Positions 9,193-18,116 of a DNA stretch of 64,000 bases are shown here, in pieces. The first letter of the stretch is position 1. The number at the start of each line of letters is the position of its first letter. A program made the position numbers and the translations under genes. The stretch lies in assembly GCA_020634575.1 (NCBI GenBank), contig JACKBM010000023.1:17819-81818 (forward strand). The letters run 5' to 3'. The notes under the pieces are model-generated. The model did no database searches, was not told the origin of the DNA, and saw only the letters and a program-made list of their open reading frames with translations. The DNA is from Ardenticatenales bacterium. Its GTDB lineage: Bacteria; Chloroflexota; Anaerolineae; Promineifilales; Promineifilaceae.

Positions 9193-9678
9193 ATGGCAAC
9201 GTATACGCCGGAACAATTGGCGAAACGCAATCAAAGCAAATGGACCATCGTACAGGCGGTTTTGGCGCCGCTGCAGCTGCTCGCGTTTCTGATCAGCTTT
9301 GCCCTTGTGGTCCATTATCTCATCACCGGCCGGGGGCTGTTAGCGGCCGACATTTCGGTCCTGGTCAAGATCAGCCTGCTCTGGCTTATTACCGTGACCG
9401 GCATGATCTGGGAGAAGGAGATATTTGGTCATTGGTTCCTGGCCCCTCAATTTTACTGGGAAGATGTAGGGAATGCGGTCGCCATGGTGTTACACAACCT
9501 TTATTTCGTGGCCCGTTGGCTGGGCTGGTCAGATCGGGCTGTGATGACGCTGATGTTGCTGGCGTATCTCTCGTACCTGGTCAACCTCGCGCAGTTTGTG
9601 GCGAAAGGGCTACAGGCACGCAAGCAGCGGCAACAAGCCAGTAGCGTGTTGCCGGCTGCGGCGGTGGAGCTGGAATGA
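9193..9678 (+). CDS. bchF: 3-vinyl bacteriochlorophyllide hydratase
   Basis: BchF hydrates the C3 vinyl group of the (bacterio)chlorophyllide to hydroxyethyl, a step towards bacteriochlorophyllide a. The 161-residue membrane protein starts best at ATG 9193 with GGAG about 12 bases upstream; an earlier TTG frame would add six unlikely residues. The family block EKEIFGHWFLAPQFYWEDV followed by LHNLYF is diagnostic. It shares four bases (ATGA) with bchC, whose product oxidises the hydroxyethyl group formed here. Confidence 0.93.
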   Translation: MATYTPEQLAKRNQSKWTIVQAVLAPLQLLAFLISFALVVHYLITGRGLLAADISVLVKISLLWLITVTGMIWEKEIFGHWFLAPQFYWEDVGNAVAMVLHNLYFVARWLGWSDRAVMTLMLLAYLSYLVNLAQFVAKGLQARKQRQQASSVLPAAAVELE

Positions 9679-10649
9679 CGATGAAAACGACGGCAGTGGT
9701 TATTTCCGAACCGGGGCGTGTTGGCCTTGATGAGGTTTCCTTACGACCCCTGGCGGCCCAGGAGCTGGTTGTTGAGACGGCTTATACCTCCATAAGCGCC
9801 GGCACCGAGCGAATGTTGCTTGCCGGCCAGATGCCCCATCCAATGCTGAGCCTGCCGGTTGTGCCCGGTTATGAGACGGTTGGCCAGGTGGTGGAATTGG
9901 GTGCCGAAGTGGATCCGGCCTGGCTCAATCGCTGGGTCTATGTGGGCGGCTCACACTGCTATGTGGGCGTCAATGCGGCCTGGGGTGGCCAATCGGCCCG
10001 GTTGTTGGCTCAGGCTGAGCGGGCGGTGCCTCTGGATGGCGTCGATCCGCGCCATGGCCTGATGTTGGCCCTGGGCGCGACTGCTCTGCACGGCATCAAT
10101 CTGCTGCAACCGGGCCCCACTGATCGGCTGCTCATTTTGGGGCAAGGACCAGTTGGCCAGTTGGCGGCGCGTCTGGCTCGTTTGCGGGGCGCCTGGGTGG
10201 CCGTGGCTGATCGCTACGAAAGCCGCCTGGCCCGGGCCGAGGCTGACATGGTCATGTTGGCCGGCGACGATCAGCCACCCCTGACTGAACTGCTGGCAGA
10301 TGGGGTCAACGCCATCATCGATGCGACCGGGTCCATGGCGGCGATCGCCGGAGCGCTGCCGCTGTTGCAGCCGAAGGGGACCATCCTGTTACTGGGCTAT
10401 TATCAAAATCTGGAGCTGCCTTATATGCCGCTGTTTCTCAAGGAAGCCCGGCTGTTGACCGCCAAAGAGTGGGCTCCGGGTGATCTGGCAGCTGTGCGTG
10501 ACCTCATCGCCCAGGAGAAGCTGGATGTCGCGCCGCTGCTGACACATCATCTGCCAATTAGCGCGGTGACCCAGGCCTACGATACGGCGCTGAATGATGC
10601 GGATTGTCTGAAACTGGTTATTGATTGGCAAGAGCGCCAGTCAGGCTGA
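9675..10649 (+). CDS. bchC: Bacteriochlorophyllide a dehydrogenase
   Basis: BchC oxidises the 3-hydroxyethyl side chain to acetyl. The 324-residue protein belongs to the medium-chain dehydrogenase superfamily. It has the N-terminal signature YTSISAGTERMLLAGQMP, which lacks the zinc-type cysteine cluster, and a nucleotide-binding region with ILGQGPVGQLAARLARL. The coupling with bchF by a four-base overlap puts consecutive pathway steps together. Confidence 0.92.
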   Translation: MTMKTTAVVISEPGRVGLDEVSLRPLAAQELVVETAYTSISAGTERMLLAGQMPHPMLSLPVVPGYETVGQVVELGAEVDPAWLNRWVYVGGSHCYVGVNAAWGGQSARLLAQAERAVPLDGVDPRHGLMLALGATALHGINLLQPGPTDRLLILGQGPVGQLAARLARLRGAWVAVADRYESRLARAEADMVMLAGDDQPPLTELLADGVNAIIDATGSMAAIAGALPLLQPKGTILLLGYYQNLELPYMPLFLKEARLLTAKEWAPGDLAAVRDLIAQEKLDVAPLLTHHLPISAVTQAYDTALNDADCLKLVIDWQERQSG

Positions 10650-10669
10650 ATAGAAGCCAAGGAAGAATT

Positions 10670-11851
10670 ATGACCGCTCGCATGTTGGCAATCTATGGCA
10701 AAGGGGGCATCGGTAAGAGCTTTACCACCTCCAACCTAACTGCGCGATTGGCCTACGATGGCGCCCGGGTGTTGCAGCTCGGCTGTGATCCCAAACATGA
10801 TTCGTGTAACACGATCTTTGGCGGTCATTCGTTGCCCACCCTGGGCGAGGTATGGCGCGGTTTTAAAGATGCCGGCAATGAAGAGCAAATGGCTGTTGGT
10901 GACATCATTTTCCGCAGCGAAATAGATCCGACGATTGACCTGTTTGGCTGTGAAATCGGCGGGCCAGATGTTGGGCGCGGCTGCGGCGGTCAGGGCATTT
11001 CCCACGGCTTCAAAGTGCTGGAACGGCTGGGGATGAATGAATGGGCCCTGGATTACGTCGTCATGGATTTTCTGGGTGATGTGGTCTGCGGTGGATTTGC
11101 CACGCCTCTGGCTCGTTCTTTGGCAGAAGAAGTCATCATCGTGGTTGGTCATGATCGGCAATCACTTTATGCGGCCAACAATATTGCCCAGGCGGCCCGC
11201 TATTTTCAATCGATGGGCGGCTCCACCCAGCTGCTTGGCCTCATTGTCAATCGGGATGATGGCACGGACACGGCTGACCAGTTTGCGGCGTCGATTGGCC
11301 TGCCCATCCTGTGCCGGGTGCCGCTGAACCACGAGGCGCGTGTTCTGGCTGATTCCTGCCGGCTGGCGCTGGAAGTCGACGAATTTAATGAGATCTTTGT
11401 CGATCTGGCCGGCCGCATCGCGCGTCGGGAGATCCCGCCCTGCAAAGATTTCAAACCATTGGATTACAACGAATTTCTGGCGGTGTTTGGGGCCGAGGAG
11501 CCGCCGGGACGGCCGACATCAGCCACCAGAGCTGAGCTGTTCCAGGGCAACGAGGTTGTTTCCGCCCCGTTTCTGCCGGAATTGACCCTGACGCCGGTGC
11601 GCCAGGTGCATGTGACTGATCCGGTCCAGCGCCGGGTACAGGAAATGGTTGAATCCATCGGCATTCATGTCACAGGGCTGGAGCGCAATCGCGAGGATGG
11701 CATCGTCGTCATTTCCAGTGCCACTGAGATACGCATTGGCGAGGCGGAGGACCTGGATAACAAGATGGCGTTTCTGTCCGCGCTGGCGCGCACGGGCCAG
11801 ACTTTTTCCCTGATTGATGTCCGTTACGCAGACGCCCCATCGTATCGCTAG
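10670..11851 (+). CDS. bchX: Chlorophyllide a reductase iron protein BchX
   Basis: BchX is the ATP-hydrolysing, 4Fe-4S-bridged homodimer that feeds electrons to BchYZ for reducing ring B of chlorophyllide a. I choose ATG 10670 (393 residues), just after an AGGAAG site; the upstream TTG frame runs through bchC. The P-loop is YGKGGIGKSFTT at residues 9-20, and the probable cluster cysteines lie in GRGCGGQG and DVVCGGFATPLARS. The approximately 100-residue tail after the nitrogenase-iron-protein core favours BchX over BchL. It leads a set interrupted by two non-bch genes before bchY. Confidence 0.93.
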   Translation: MTARMLAIYGKGGIGKSFTTSNLTARLAYDGARVLQLGCDPKHDSCNTIFGGHSLPTLGEVWRGFKDAGNEEQMAVGDIIFRSEIDPTIDLFGCEIGGPDVGRGCGGQGISHGFKVLERLGMNEWALDYVVMDFLGDVVCGGFATPLARSLAEEVIIVVGHDRQSLYAANNIAQAARYFQSMGGSTQLLGLIVNRDDGTDTADQFAASIGLPILCRVPLNHEARVLADSCRLALEVDEFNEIFVDLAGRIARREIPPCKDFKPLDYNEFLAVFGAEEPPGRPTSATRAELFQGNEVVSAPFLPELTLTPVRQVHVTDPVQRRVQEMVESIGIHVTGLERNREDGIVVISSATEIRIGEAEDLDNKMAFLSALARTGQTFSLIDVRYADAPSYR

Positions 11852-11862
11852 GAGAGGTTGGT

Positions 11863-12597
11863 ATGAGTGAGACCGTCGATCTGAACTACCTGAATGATAT
11901 CCTGGTCAATAAGATGCGCGTGAAGCGTCAGCCAGTGGCGATCACCTATGTTCAGGATGGGCCACCGGCCGGTTATGAACCCGTCGATGTTGTCGCCTGT
12001 ATGATCGTCAGGCTGGCCGAGAACGGGCGCCTGATCTACGTGGATCGCCAGCATCATGATTGTTACGTTGGCCAATATCACCTGGGCTGGAACCCGGAAC
12101 CGGGCGAATTTATCAGTGAAGGGCATTATCTGACCATGGCCCAGGGCTTTTTTACGCCGGAAGGGGCCAAATGTAACAAGGCGCAGAGCTATTCCTTGCC
12201 GGAAGGCAGTCTGACCGCTCTGGCGGCCGCGCCGCTGGATAAGGTACCGGCCGGTACCCAGGTTGACCTGATCGTCTGTATCTGCAATGCCCAACAGGCG
12301 ATGCAAATCGCCGGCGCTGCTTCGGTACGCGAAGGTACCTTCCCCCATGGCGAATTGGGTGCGTCGGCCTGCTCCTCCATCTTTGCCGCCCCCTGGCATA
12401 CCAAAAACAGCGTTTTCGCCCTGGGCGACGGGGGTGGTCGGGCATTTAACCAGGTTGCCAGCGGGGAGATGTTTGTTTCCATTCCCCGCCATCATTTTAA
12501 GTACATCATTGAACTTGTAGAAAATTTCTGGTTTGACCGCGACAAGATGCGCGAAGTCATCATGCCGTCCCATGCTCCGGTACAACAAGAGCAGTAG
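11863..12597 (+). CDS. DUF169 family protein inside the bchX-bchY interval
   Basis: This is a soluble 244-residue protein with a strong ribosome site (AGGAGAGG) 12 bases after bchX. It has the look of the DUF169/COG2043 family: an N-terminal KRQPVAITYVQDGPP segment, a central ACMIVRLAENG, a cysteine-containing AKCNKAQSYSLPEG and a C-terminal GELGASACSSIFAAPW. The family has no established reaction. It is not BchJ, because no V4R domain is seen. Its placement between subunits of chlorophyllide reductase, with tight spacing on both sides, suggests a role in pigment synthesis or handling, but this is inference. Confidence 0.7.
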   Translation: MSETVDLNYLNDILVNKMRVKRQPVAITYVQDGPPAGYEPVDVVACMIVRLAENGRLIYVDRQHHDCYVGQYHLGWNPEPGEFISEGHYLTMAQGFFTPEGAKCNKAQSYSLPEGSLTALAAAPLDKVPAGTQVDLIVCICNAQQAMQIAGAASVREGTFPHGELGASACSSIFAAPWHTKNSVFALGDGGGRAFNQVASGEMFVSIPRHHFKYIIELVENFWFDRDKMREVIMPSHAPVQQEQ

Positions 12598-12606
12598 GAG
12601 GATTCG

Positions 12607-13158
12607 ATGTTTAATTTCCAGGCGTTACCGTTTTCCGGTTATCTGCTTTGTTACGGCCCATTAGCGCTGGTGCTCCTGGGCTTCATCGCCGCCGCCATTG
12701 TGACAGATGGGAAGGCGCGCCGGACCTACCTGCGTCGCCTTGACCCCCGTCCGGAAGCCGAGCGCGTTGACGAGGGCGCCATTGCCATCAGCGGGCCTGT
12801 TGATGCTCTGACGCCATCGGGGGTCTCGGTACGGTTGCTGCCGGTTGCCGCCCCCGTCGCTCCGGCCATGCCGGCGCCGCCCCCGGCGCGCGTCGCCTCG
12901 GTGGTGGACAACTTACAGCGGATTGAGGGCGTTGGCCCGAAGATCGCGGCTGTTTTGGGTGAGGCCGGCATCACCAGCTTTGCCCAGGTTGCCCAGGCCA
13001 GCGCCGAGCGCTTGCGTCAGATCCTTGACGAAGCAGGCATGGCCGCCATTCACGACACCCGTAGCTGGCCGGAGCAGGCCAGGCTGGCGGCAGCTGGTTC
13101 ATGGGATGAACTGCAGACGCTGCAAGATAGTCTACGCGGCGGCCGGGACGTTAAATAG
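12607..13158 (+). CDS. Membrane-anchored helix-hairpin-helix protein
   Basis: This 183-residue protein has an N-terminal transmembrane helix (about residues 8-31), a Pro/Ala-rich linker (about 75-98) and a C-terminal helix-hairpin-helix unit. The HhH signature is IEGVGPKIAAVLGEAGI, followed by FAQVAQASAERLRQIL. Such a unit is best known from DNA or protein binding modules. The start is ATG 12607 behind GGAGG. Its position between the DUF169 gene and bchY suggests an assembly or scaffold role at the membrane. No reaction is proposed. Confidence 0.65.
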   Translation: MFNFQALPFSGYLLCYGPLALVLLGFIAAAIVTDGKARRTYLRRLDPRPEAERVDEGAIAISGPVDALTPSGVSVRLLPVAAPVAPAMPAPPPARVASVVDNLQRIEGVGPKIAAVLGEAGITSFAQVAQASAERLRQILDEAGMAAIHDTRSWPEQARLAAAGSWDELQTLQDSLRGGRDVK

Positions 13159-13201
13159 GACCGTATCGTTTGATCAACAACAAAATGGGTAGTAAACATT
13201 G

Positions 13202-14482
13202 ATGACAGACTCAATTCCGCTCGGGACAATCCAACAAGACCAGAAACCGTGCCAACTCCATCCGCAAAGCATGTGCCCGGCTTTTGGTGCCCTGCGTGTG
13301 TTAACCCGGATCGAGGGCTCGCATCCGGTCATGGCGACTGATACCGGCTGTCTTTACGGTCTCACCTTTGTTACCCATTTTTATGGCGCCCGCAAATCCA
13401 TCCTGGCGCCGCAGTTAGGCACCGCTGAGTTGATGGCGGGCCAGGTTGTGGAAGGGACGCGGGCGGCTATTGATGTCGCCGCCAAAGAACCGGGTTGTCA
13501 ATTGGTGCCGGTGATTTCGCTCTGTGTGGCAGAAACAGCCGGCTTGCCGGAAGAGATGTTGCCGCAGAAAGTGGGCGACGCCGAGGTTGTCCTTGTCCGC
13601 GTGCCCGCCTATGCCATCCATTCCCATCCGGAAGCCAAAGATGTGGCCCTGGCCGCCCTGCTGGCGCGGTTGGGCGACGACAAGTCGGAAAAGGACAAGA
13701 AGACGTTGGCGTTACTGGGCGAGGTTTTCCCGGCCGATCCGCTCATCATCGACAATCTATTGCGGCAGATGGGGGTCGAAGCGACCATCACCTTGCCCGG
13801 TCGGTCTATTCATGATTTGCGTCGCGCTGGTCATGTCGGCGCTCTGGCCCCTCTGCATCCTTTTTACAAGGAGACGACGAAGCTGTTCCGCAAATGGCGC
13901 ATCCCGGTTGTGGGCGGTGCGCCGGTCGGCATGTCTGGCTCGTATGCCTGGCTCAAAGCAGTTGGCAGCCTGCTCGCCCTGGATCCGAAGCTGGTAGATG
14001 AGGTAGCCGAGGCGGAACGGGAACGGGCGCAGATGATGCTCAATGCCCAGCCGCTATCCGGCCGGATCCTGGTCACCGGCTACGAAGGCACAGAGCTGGC
14101 CTATGCGCGTCTGCTCGTCGAGGCCGGCGCCGAGGTGCCCTATGTCTCCACCTCCATCGGCCAGGACCCACTCGTGTTGCCGGATGAGATGTGGCTGCGA
14201 GCACGGGGCACCCGCGAGGTGGTTTACCGCAAGTCGCTGGAAGAGGACGTGGCCGCGCTGGATCAATACCGGCCGGATTTTGTGCTGGGGACAACCCCCT
14301 TCTGTGCCGTGGCCAAAGAGCGTGGTATTCCCGCCATGTATTTCACCAATCAGCTCGCCTCGCGCCCCTTCTTTCTCAGCGGTGGTATGGCGGCAACGCT
14401 AGGCTTTATTCGCCAGACAATGCAGGGGAATGAGCGCTACGAATGGATGCAATCATTCTTCGAGGGGGCGGCTGATGCCTAA
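13202..14482 (+). CDS. bchY: Chlorophyllide a reductase subunit Y
   Basis: BchY is one half of the BchYZ catalytic component that reduces the C7-C8 bond of chlorophyllide a. The 426-residue protein resembles nitrogenase-type NifD/NifE chains. Likely cluster cysteines lie in SMCPAFGALRV (N-terminal), in DTGCLYGLTFV and near VISLCVAETAG. The motif VVGGAPVGMSGSYAWL is typical of the family. No clear ribosome site precedes ATG 13202, unlike its neighbours. Its last eight bases overlap the start of bchZ. Confidence 0.92.
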   Translation: MTDSIPLGTIQQDQKPCQLHPQSMCPAFGALRVLTRIEGSHPVMATDTGCLYGLTFVTHFYGARKSILAPQLGTAELMAGQVVEGTRAAIDVAAKEPGCQLVPVISLCVAETAGLPEEMLPQKVGDAEVVLVRVPAYAIHSHPEAKDVALAALLARLGDDKSEKDKKTLALLGEVFPADPLIIDNLLRQMGVEATITLPGRSIHDLRRAGHVGALAPLHPFYKETTKLFRKWRIPVVGGAPVGMSGSYAWLKAVGSLLALDPKLVDEVAEAERERAQMMLNAQPLSGRILVTGYEGTELAYARLLVEAGAEVPYVSTSIGQDPLVLPDEMWLRARGTREVVYRKSLEEDVAALDQYRPDFVLGTTPFCAVAKERGIPAMYFTNQLASRPFFLSGGMAATLGFIRQTMQGNERYEWMQSFFEGAADA

Positions 14483-15953
14483 AGTTATCCGCGATCTCTC
14501 CGACAGCAGCAGCTACTGGGCTGCCGTCTGGACGATGTGCGCCTTGCCGGATGTCCATGTGATCTGTGATGCGCCCATCGGCTGCTTTAATCTGGTAGCC
14601 ACCGCCGTGCCGGATTACACCGATGCTATCCCGCATATTGAGAACATCACGCCTTCCATCATCACGGAACAGGAGGTTGGCGGCAGTGGGACCGGCCCGG
14701 CCGTGCAGCGTACCTATGAGAATTTGCGCGACACCGGTATGTTGGCGGGAAAGCGGCTGATCGTGGTTTCCACGGCTGAAAGCGAGATGATTGGCTCCGA
14801 CCTGACCGATCTGGTCACCGCCCTGCAACCGGGCACGACCTTCTTCCACAGTGAATCACTTTCGGATGATGAATGGTTGGGCCGGGATCGGGTGCTGCAA
14901 TGGCTGTGGGAGAACTACGGCGCTGCTGCCGCCGCTGATCTGGCGGTTGAGCCAGGCCTCGTCAATATCATCGGACCCACTTATGGCTGTTTCAACAGCG
15001 CGGCTGATTTGCATGAGATCAAGCGGCTCGTTGTGGGCGCCGGCGGTCGCTTGAATTGCGTCTTCCCGTATGAGGCAAAACTGGCTGATATTCCTGAATT
15101 GGCCCGGGCGCAAGTCAATATCGTGCTGTACCAGGAATTTGGCCAGACATTGGCCGAGACTTTGGGGCAGCCCTGGTTGCAGGCGCCGATGGGCATGCAG
15201 GGCACGACTGATTTTCTGCTCAAACTCGGCGAGTTGCTCGGCACCCAGGAGACAGCCCGGGCGTTTGTAAAGCAGGAGAAGCAGACCACCCTCTCGGCTA
15301 TCTGGGATCTGTGGAAGGGGCCGCAAAGCGACTGGTTTCCCACGACCAATTTCGGCATCGTGGGCAGCCGAACCTATGTGGCCGGCTTCACCGCTTTCCT
15401 CGGCGATGAACTGGGCATGCCGGTGAGCTTCACCTCATCGCGCCCGCTACGATCTGGCGAGCCGGACAATGAGGCGGTCCGACAGATTCTGCATAGTAAG
15501 CCGCCGGCTTTTGTCTTTGGGTCCATCAACGAAAAAATCTATCTGAGTGAGGCCGGCGCCAAACATACCAGCTTTATACCGGCCGCTTTCCCCGGGCCAA
15601 TTGTGCGTCGCGCTGTAGGCACACCATTTATGGGTTACCGGGGCGCTGTTTATCTTTTGCAGGAGATCGTCAACCGGCTTTACGAGACACTGTTTAATTT
15701 CCTGCCTGTGGATACGGGTTATGCCAAGGCCAGCCAGAATGGGGCCGGCGCCAGCAAGCAGCCGGGCAATCTGCCCTGGGAAGCTGAGGCACGTGTCGCA
15801 CTTGACGACGCGTTGGCCAGGTTGCCATTCTTGCCTCGCATCTCGGCCAGCCGGGAAATACAGATGCAGGCGGAGCAGGCTGCGCTTGAGGCTGAATTGT
15901 CTCAGGTGACGGCAGAAATTGTGCAGCAGGTTCTGCTCAAGCGTAATCTTTGA
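14475..15953 (+). CDS. bchZ: Chlorophyllide a reductase subunit Z
   Basis: BchZ pairs with BchY in chlorophyllide a reductase. The start at ATG 14475 (MPKVIRDLSDSSSYW) gives 492 residues; it overlaps the bchY stop and follows a GAGGGGG site. Cluster cysteines are expected in WTMCALPDVHVICDAPIGC. The C-terminal part (AEARVALDDALARLPFLPRISASR) resembles the proto/chlorophyllide-reductase C-terminal domain shared with BchB. The next gene, a pigment-complex transporter homologue, begins 11 bases downstream. Confidence 0.92.
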   Translation: MPKVIRDLSDSSSYWAAVWTMCALPDVHVICDAPIGCFNLVATAVPDYTDAIPHIENITPSIITEQEVGGSGTGPAVQRTYENLRDTGMLAGKRLIVVSTAESEMIGSDLTDLVTALQPGTTFFHSESLSDDEWLGRDRVLQWLWENYGAAAAADLAVEPGLVNIIGPTYGCFNSAADLHEIKRLVVGAGGRLNCVFPYEAKLADIPELARAQVNIVLYQEFGQTLAETLGQPWLQAPMGMQGTTDFLLKLGELLGTQETARAFVKQEKQTTLSAIWDLWKGPQSDWFPTTNFGIVGSRTYVAGFTAFLGDELGMPVSFTSSRPLRSGEPDNEAVRQILHSKPPAFVFGSINEKIYLSEAGAKHTSFIPAAFPGPIVRRAVGTPFMGYRGAVYLLQEIVNRLYETLFNFLPVDTGYAKASQNGAGASKQPGNLPWEAEARVALDDALARLPFLPRISASREIQMQAEQAALEAELSQVTAEIVQQVLLKRNL

Positions 15954-15963
15954 GAATAATCGT

Positions 15964-17406
15964 ATGGTCAAGTTTCAAAAGCCCATCGCCCTCGTTTTTG
16001 GTCTGGTTGCCTGGCCGTTCCGGCCGGTGACCAGTTGGGTCCGTAGTCGTCCCCGGCTGCGATTCTGGCTCGGTATCATACGCCTGGGCCTGTTTCAGCT
16101 GGGTATCGGCCTTTCCCTGGCGCCCATCACAGGGACCCTGAACCGGGTCCTGATTGATGAGCTGAGCATCTCAGCCGCCGCTGTCGCCTTGCTAATTTCG
16201 ATGCATTACTTTGTCTCACCGGTGCGGGCCATCATTGGATATCGCTCAGATAAATCGCGCTCGATGGGCAAATGGCGCACACCTTACATTGTACTCGGGG
16301 TGATGTTGACTTACGGTGGCCTGGCCCTGGCGCCGTTTGCCCTGATCTTGCTGGGCGGTGACGGGAAGGTCTCCTTTGGGGTGGCGTTGGTGATCTGTGT
16401 GGGCATCTTTATGGCTTATGGAGCAGGTGTCAGCATCGTCGAGACTGTCTACCTGGCGCTGGTTAGTGACATTACGCCCCAAGAAGATCGCGGCAAGGTA
16501 CTGTCGGTTTTGTGGATGATGTTGATTATCGGCACGGTTCTGAGCGCTGTCATTGTGAGCGGTCTGCTGGTCGACTATTCGCACATGCTTTTGATTAAGG
16601 TAATGCAAGGCTCAGCAATTGCCTTTGTTGGGCTGACGGTATTTGCCTTGTGGCAGCAGGAGCAGCTCAACCCGGACGGCAGCATTAAATCTGACCTCAA
16701 GACCGTACGGATTCGGCTTTCCTTATGGGAATCGATTCAGCTTGTTAGCAAGGAACGCGTGCTGCAGGGTCTTCTTGTCGTTATCTTCATCGCGACGATG
16801 GCCTTTGCGACCCACGACGTGCTTCTGGAGCCGTATGGTGGCCAGGTCCTCAATATGAGCGTCTCCGCCACCATGCAGCTGACGGCGCTTTGGGGCCTGG
16901 CGACAGTAGTTGGCGTGTTGCTGGCTGCTTATCTGCTGTGGCGTCGCAAAGCACCGGTAATGTTGATTGCAGCCGGCTGTGCGGTAGGCCTGGTTGGCTT
17001 TGCCATCATCAGTATCGCCAGCGACGCGACCCTGGTTGAGCCCTTCAGGATTGGTATTGTCTTAATCAGCCTGGGGCGGGGGCTCTTCCTGGTTGGCAGC
17101 ATCATTTTGGTGATGTCGTTGACAGACGTCAGCCACGCGGGTCTGTTCCTGGGTATCTGGGGCATTGTGCAGGCGATGGCCCAGGGGATCGGCACGATTG
17201 GCGGCGGCGTCGTCCGCGATCTGGCTCAATATCTGACTGGCAGCGTCAAACTGGGTTACACCATCGTTTATGGCGGCTCGCTGGTGTTGCTGTTGATAGT
17301 CATCACCATTTTGGCCTTGCGCCTGGGCAAGCGCCTGCATGTCAGCGAAATCAAGATGCCGTGGTCTGGTGTTGAAGAGATCCCGGCCGATCAGCTGGCC
17401 TTTTAA
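15964..17406 (+). CDS. BCD/PucC-family major facilitator protein
   Basis: This 480-residue protein has about twelve transmembrane helices and belongs to the bacteriochlorophyll delivery (BCD/PucC/LhaA) branch of the major facilitator superfamily. Motifs include LFQLGIGLSLAPITGTLNR, YRSDKSRSMGKWRTPYI and YGAGVSIVETVYLAL. Relatives help assemble antenna complexes, probably by presenting pigment. The start is ATG 15964 just behind bchZ; an earlier ATG at 15919 lies within bchZ. Whether it serves the reaction centre ring, like LhaA, or a peripheral antenna, like PucC, cannot be told. Confidence 0.87.
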   Translation: MVKFQKPIALVFGLVAWPFRPVTSWVRSRPRLRFWLGIIRLGLFQLGIGLSLAPITGTLNRVLIDELSISAAAVALLISMHYFVSPVRAIIGYRSDKSRSMGKWRTPYIVLGVMLTYGGLALAPFALILLGGDGKVSFGVALVICVGIFMAYGAGVSIVETVYLALVSDITPQEDRGKVLSVLWMMLIIGTVLSAVIVSGLLVDYSHMLLIKVMQGSAIAFVGLTVFALWQQEQLNPDGSIKSDLKTVRIRLSLWESIQLVSKERVLQGLLVVIFIATMAFATHDVLLEPYGGQVLNMSVSATMQLTALWGLATVVGVLLAAYLLWRRKAPVMLIAAGCAVGLVGFAIISIASDATLVEPFRIGIVLISLGRGLFLVGSIILVMSLTDVSHAGLFLGIWGIVQAMAQGIGTIGGGVVRDLAQYLTGSVKLGYTIVYGGSLVLLLIVITILALRLGKRLHVSEIKMPWSGVEEIPADQLAF

Positions 17407-17433
17407 TGAAGTTTTCTGTTTGCGGAGGGAAAA

Positions 17434-17928
17434 ATGTCTGCTAAATCACGTTTGGCACTGCTAGCAGGTATGTCCTTAGTTTTACTGAGTTTGATAGGTT
17501 GTGGCGGCTCGTTCATCGAAAATGAAGTCAGCCCGATTGCGTCCGAAACCGTTTCCGTCCAGATGCAATATCTGGATGGGGCTGAGCTGGGTCCGCTTTA
17601 TGACGTCGAAGTCATGGTGCCGGCTGATTGGGTCAACCAGTTTGAGACGCGCAATATCGGCAATAAGCTCTATTTCACATATCTGGCCGATGATGATGTC
17701 CCGGCTGAGATCTTCTACATCGAAGCCCTTTCAGTATCCCAATATTGGGACCAGAATGGACCGCATCCCGGCAGCTATACCAATATTGTGAACCGGGGCG
17801 ACACGTTCTTTGTCTATTACCTGCCCATTGATTCTTATTACTCAGGGCTGGATAAAACTCAGTTCACGGTTTTTGCGGAAAAAGTTCCGGCCATCGTGGC
17901 ATCTTTCAATGCAACTGTGGCTAATTAG
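17434..17928 (+). CDS. Lipoprotein of unknown function in photosynthesis cluster
   Basis: This is a 164-residue protein with a lipoprotein signal peptide: positively charged start, hydrophobic stretch and the lipobox LSLIGC followed by GG. The mature part is rich in Tyr, Asp and Val and looks like a beta sandwich. I do not recognise the family. It is preceded by a GGAGGG site and sits between the PucC-like gene and a 47-residue membrane peptide, both co-directional. A role as an outer-face accessory to the reaction centre or its cytochrome is possible, but only position supports it. Confidence 0.7.
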   Translation: MSAKSRLALLAGMSLVLLSLIGCGGSFIENEVSPIASETVSVQMQYLDGAELGPLYDVEVMVPADWVNQFETRNIGNKLYFTYLADDDVPAEIFYIEALSVSQYWDQNGPHPGSYTNIVNRGDTFFVYYLPIDSYYSGLDKTQFTVFAEKVPAIVASFNATVAN

Positions 17929-17972
17929 ACTCACCAGGCCGATTTGCTCAGGCGAGTTCTGGAGGATTAAAG

Positions 17973-18116
17973 ATGATACCGGATATGTGGGACATGTGGT
18001 CATTGCGTCTTGTCGTTACATTAGGATTGGTATTGGCCGGCTTTTTGCCGTTGGCATACAGCGTCTGGTCGACCTATCAAGCGGAGGACAATCAATCTGA
18101 AAAGCACCATGAATAA
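17973..18116 (+). CDS. 47-residue single-helix membrane peptide overlapping bchI
   Basis: This short ORF starts at ATG 17973 behind a strong GGAGG site and ends with TAA at 18116, overlapping the bchI start (18109) by eight bases. The peptide begins MIPDMWDMWSLRLVVT, has one transmembrane segment (about residues 10-30) and a charged tail ending QSEKHHE. The ribosome site, the coupling to bchI and the clean membrane topology make it a real gene. It has the size of the extra single-helix subunits seen in Roseiflexus reaction centre-antenna structures, but I cannot show homology by eye. Confidence 0.72.
   Translation: MIPDMWDMWSLRLVVTLGLVLAGFLPLAYSVWSTYQAEDNQSEKHHE

Noticed and set aside
10670..11851. 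BchL or NifH instead of BchX
   Set aside because: Association with bchY, bchZ, bchC and bchF, and the long C-terminal tail, favour BchX.
11863..12597. DUF169 gene as bchJ (vinyl reductase)
   Set aside because: The sequence lacks the V4R-type features expected of BchJ and matches DUF169-like motifs.
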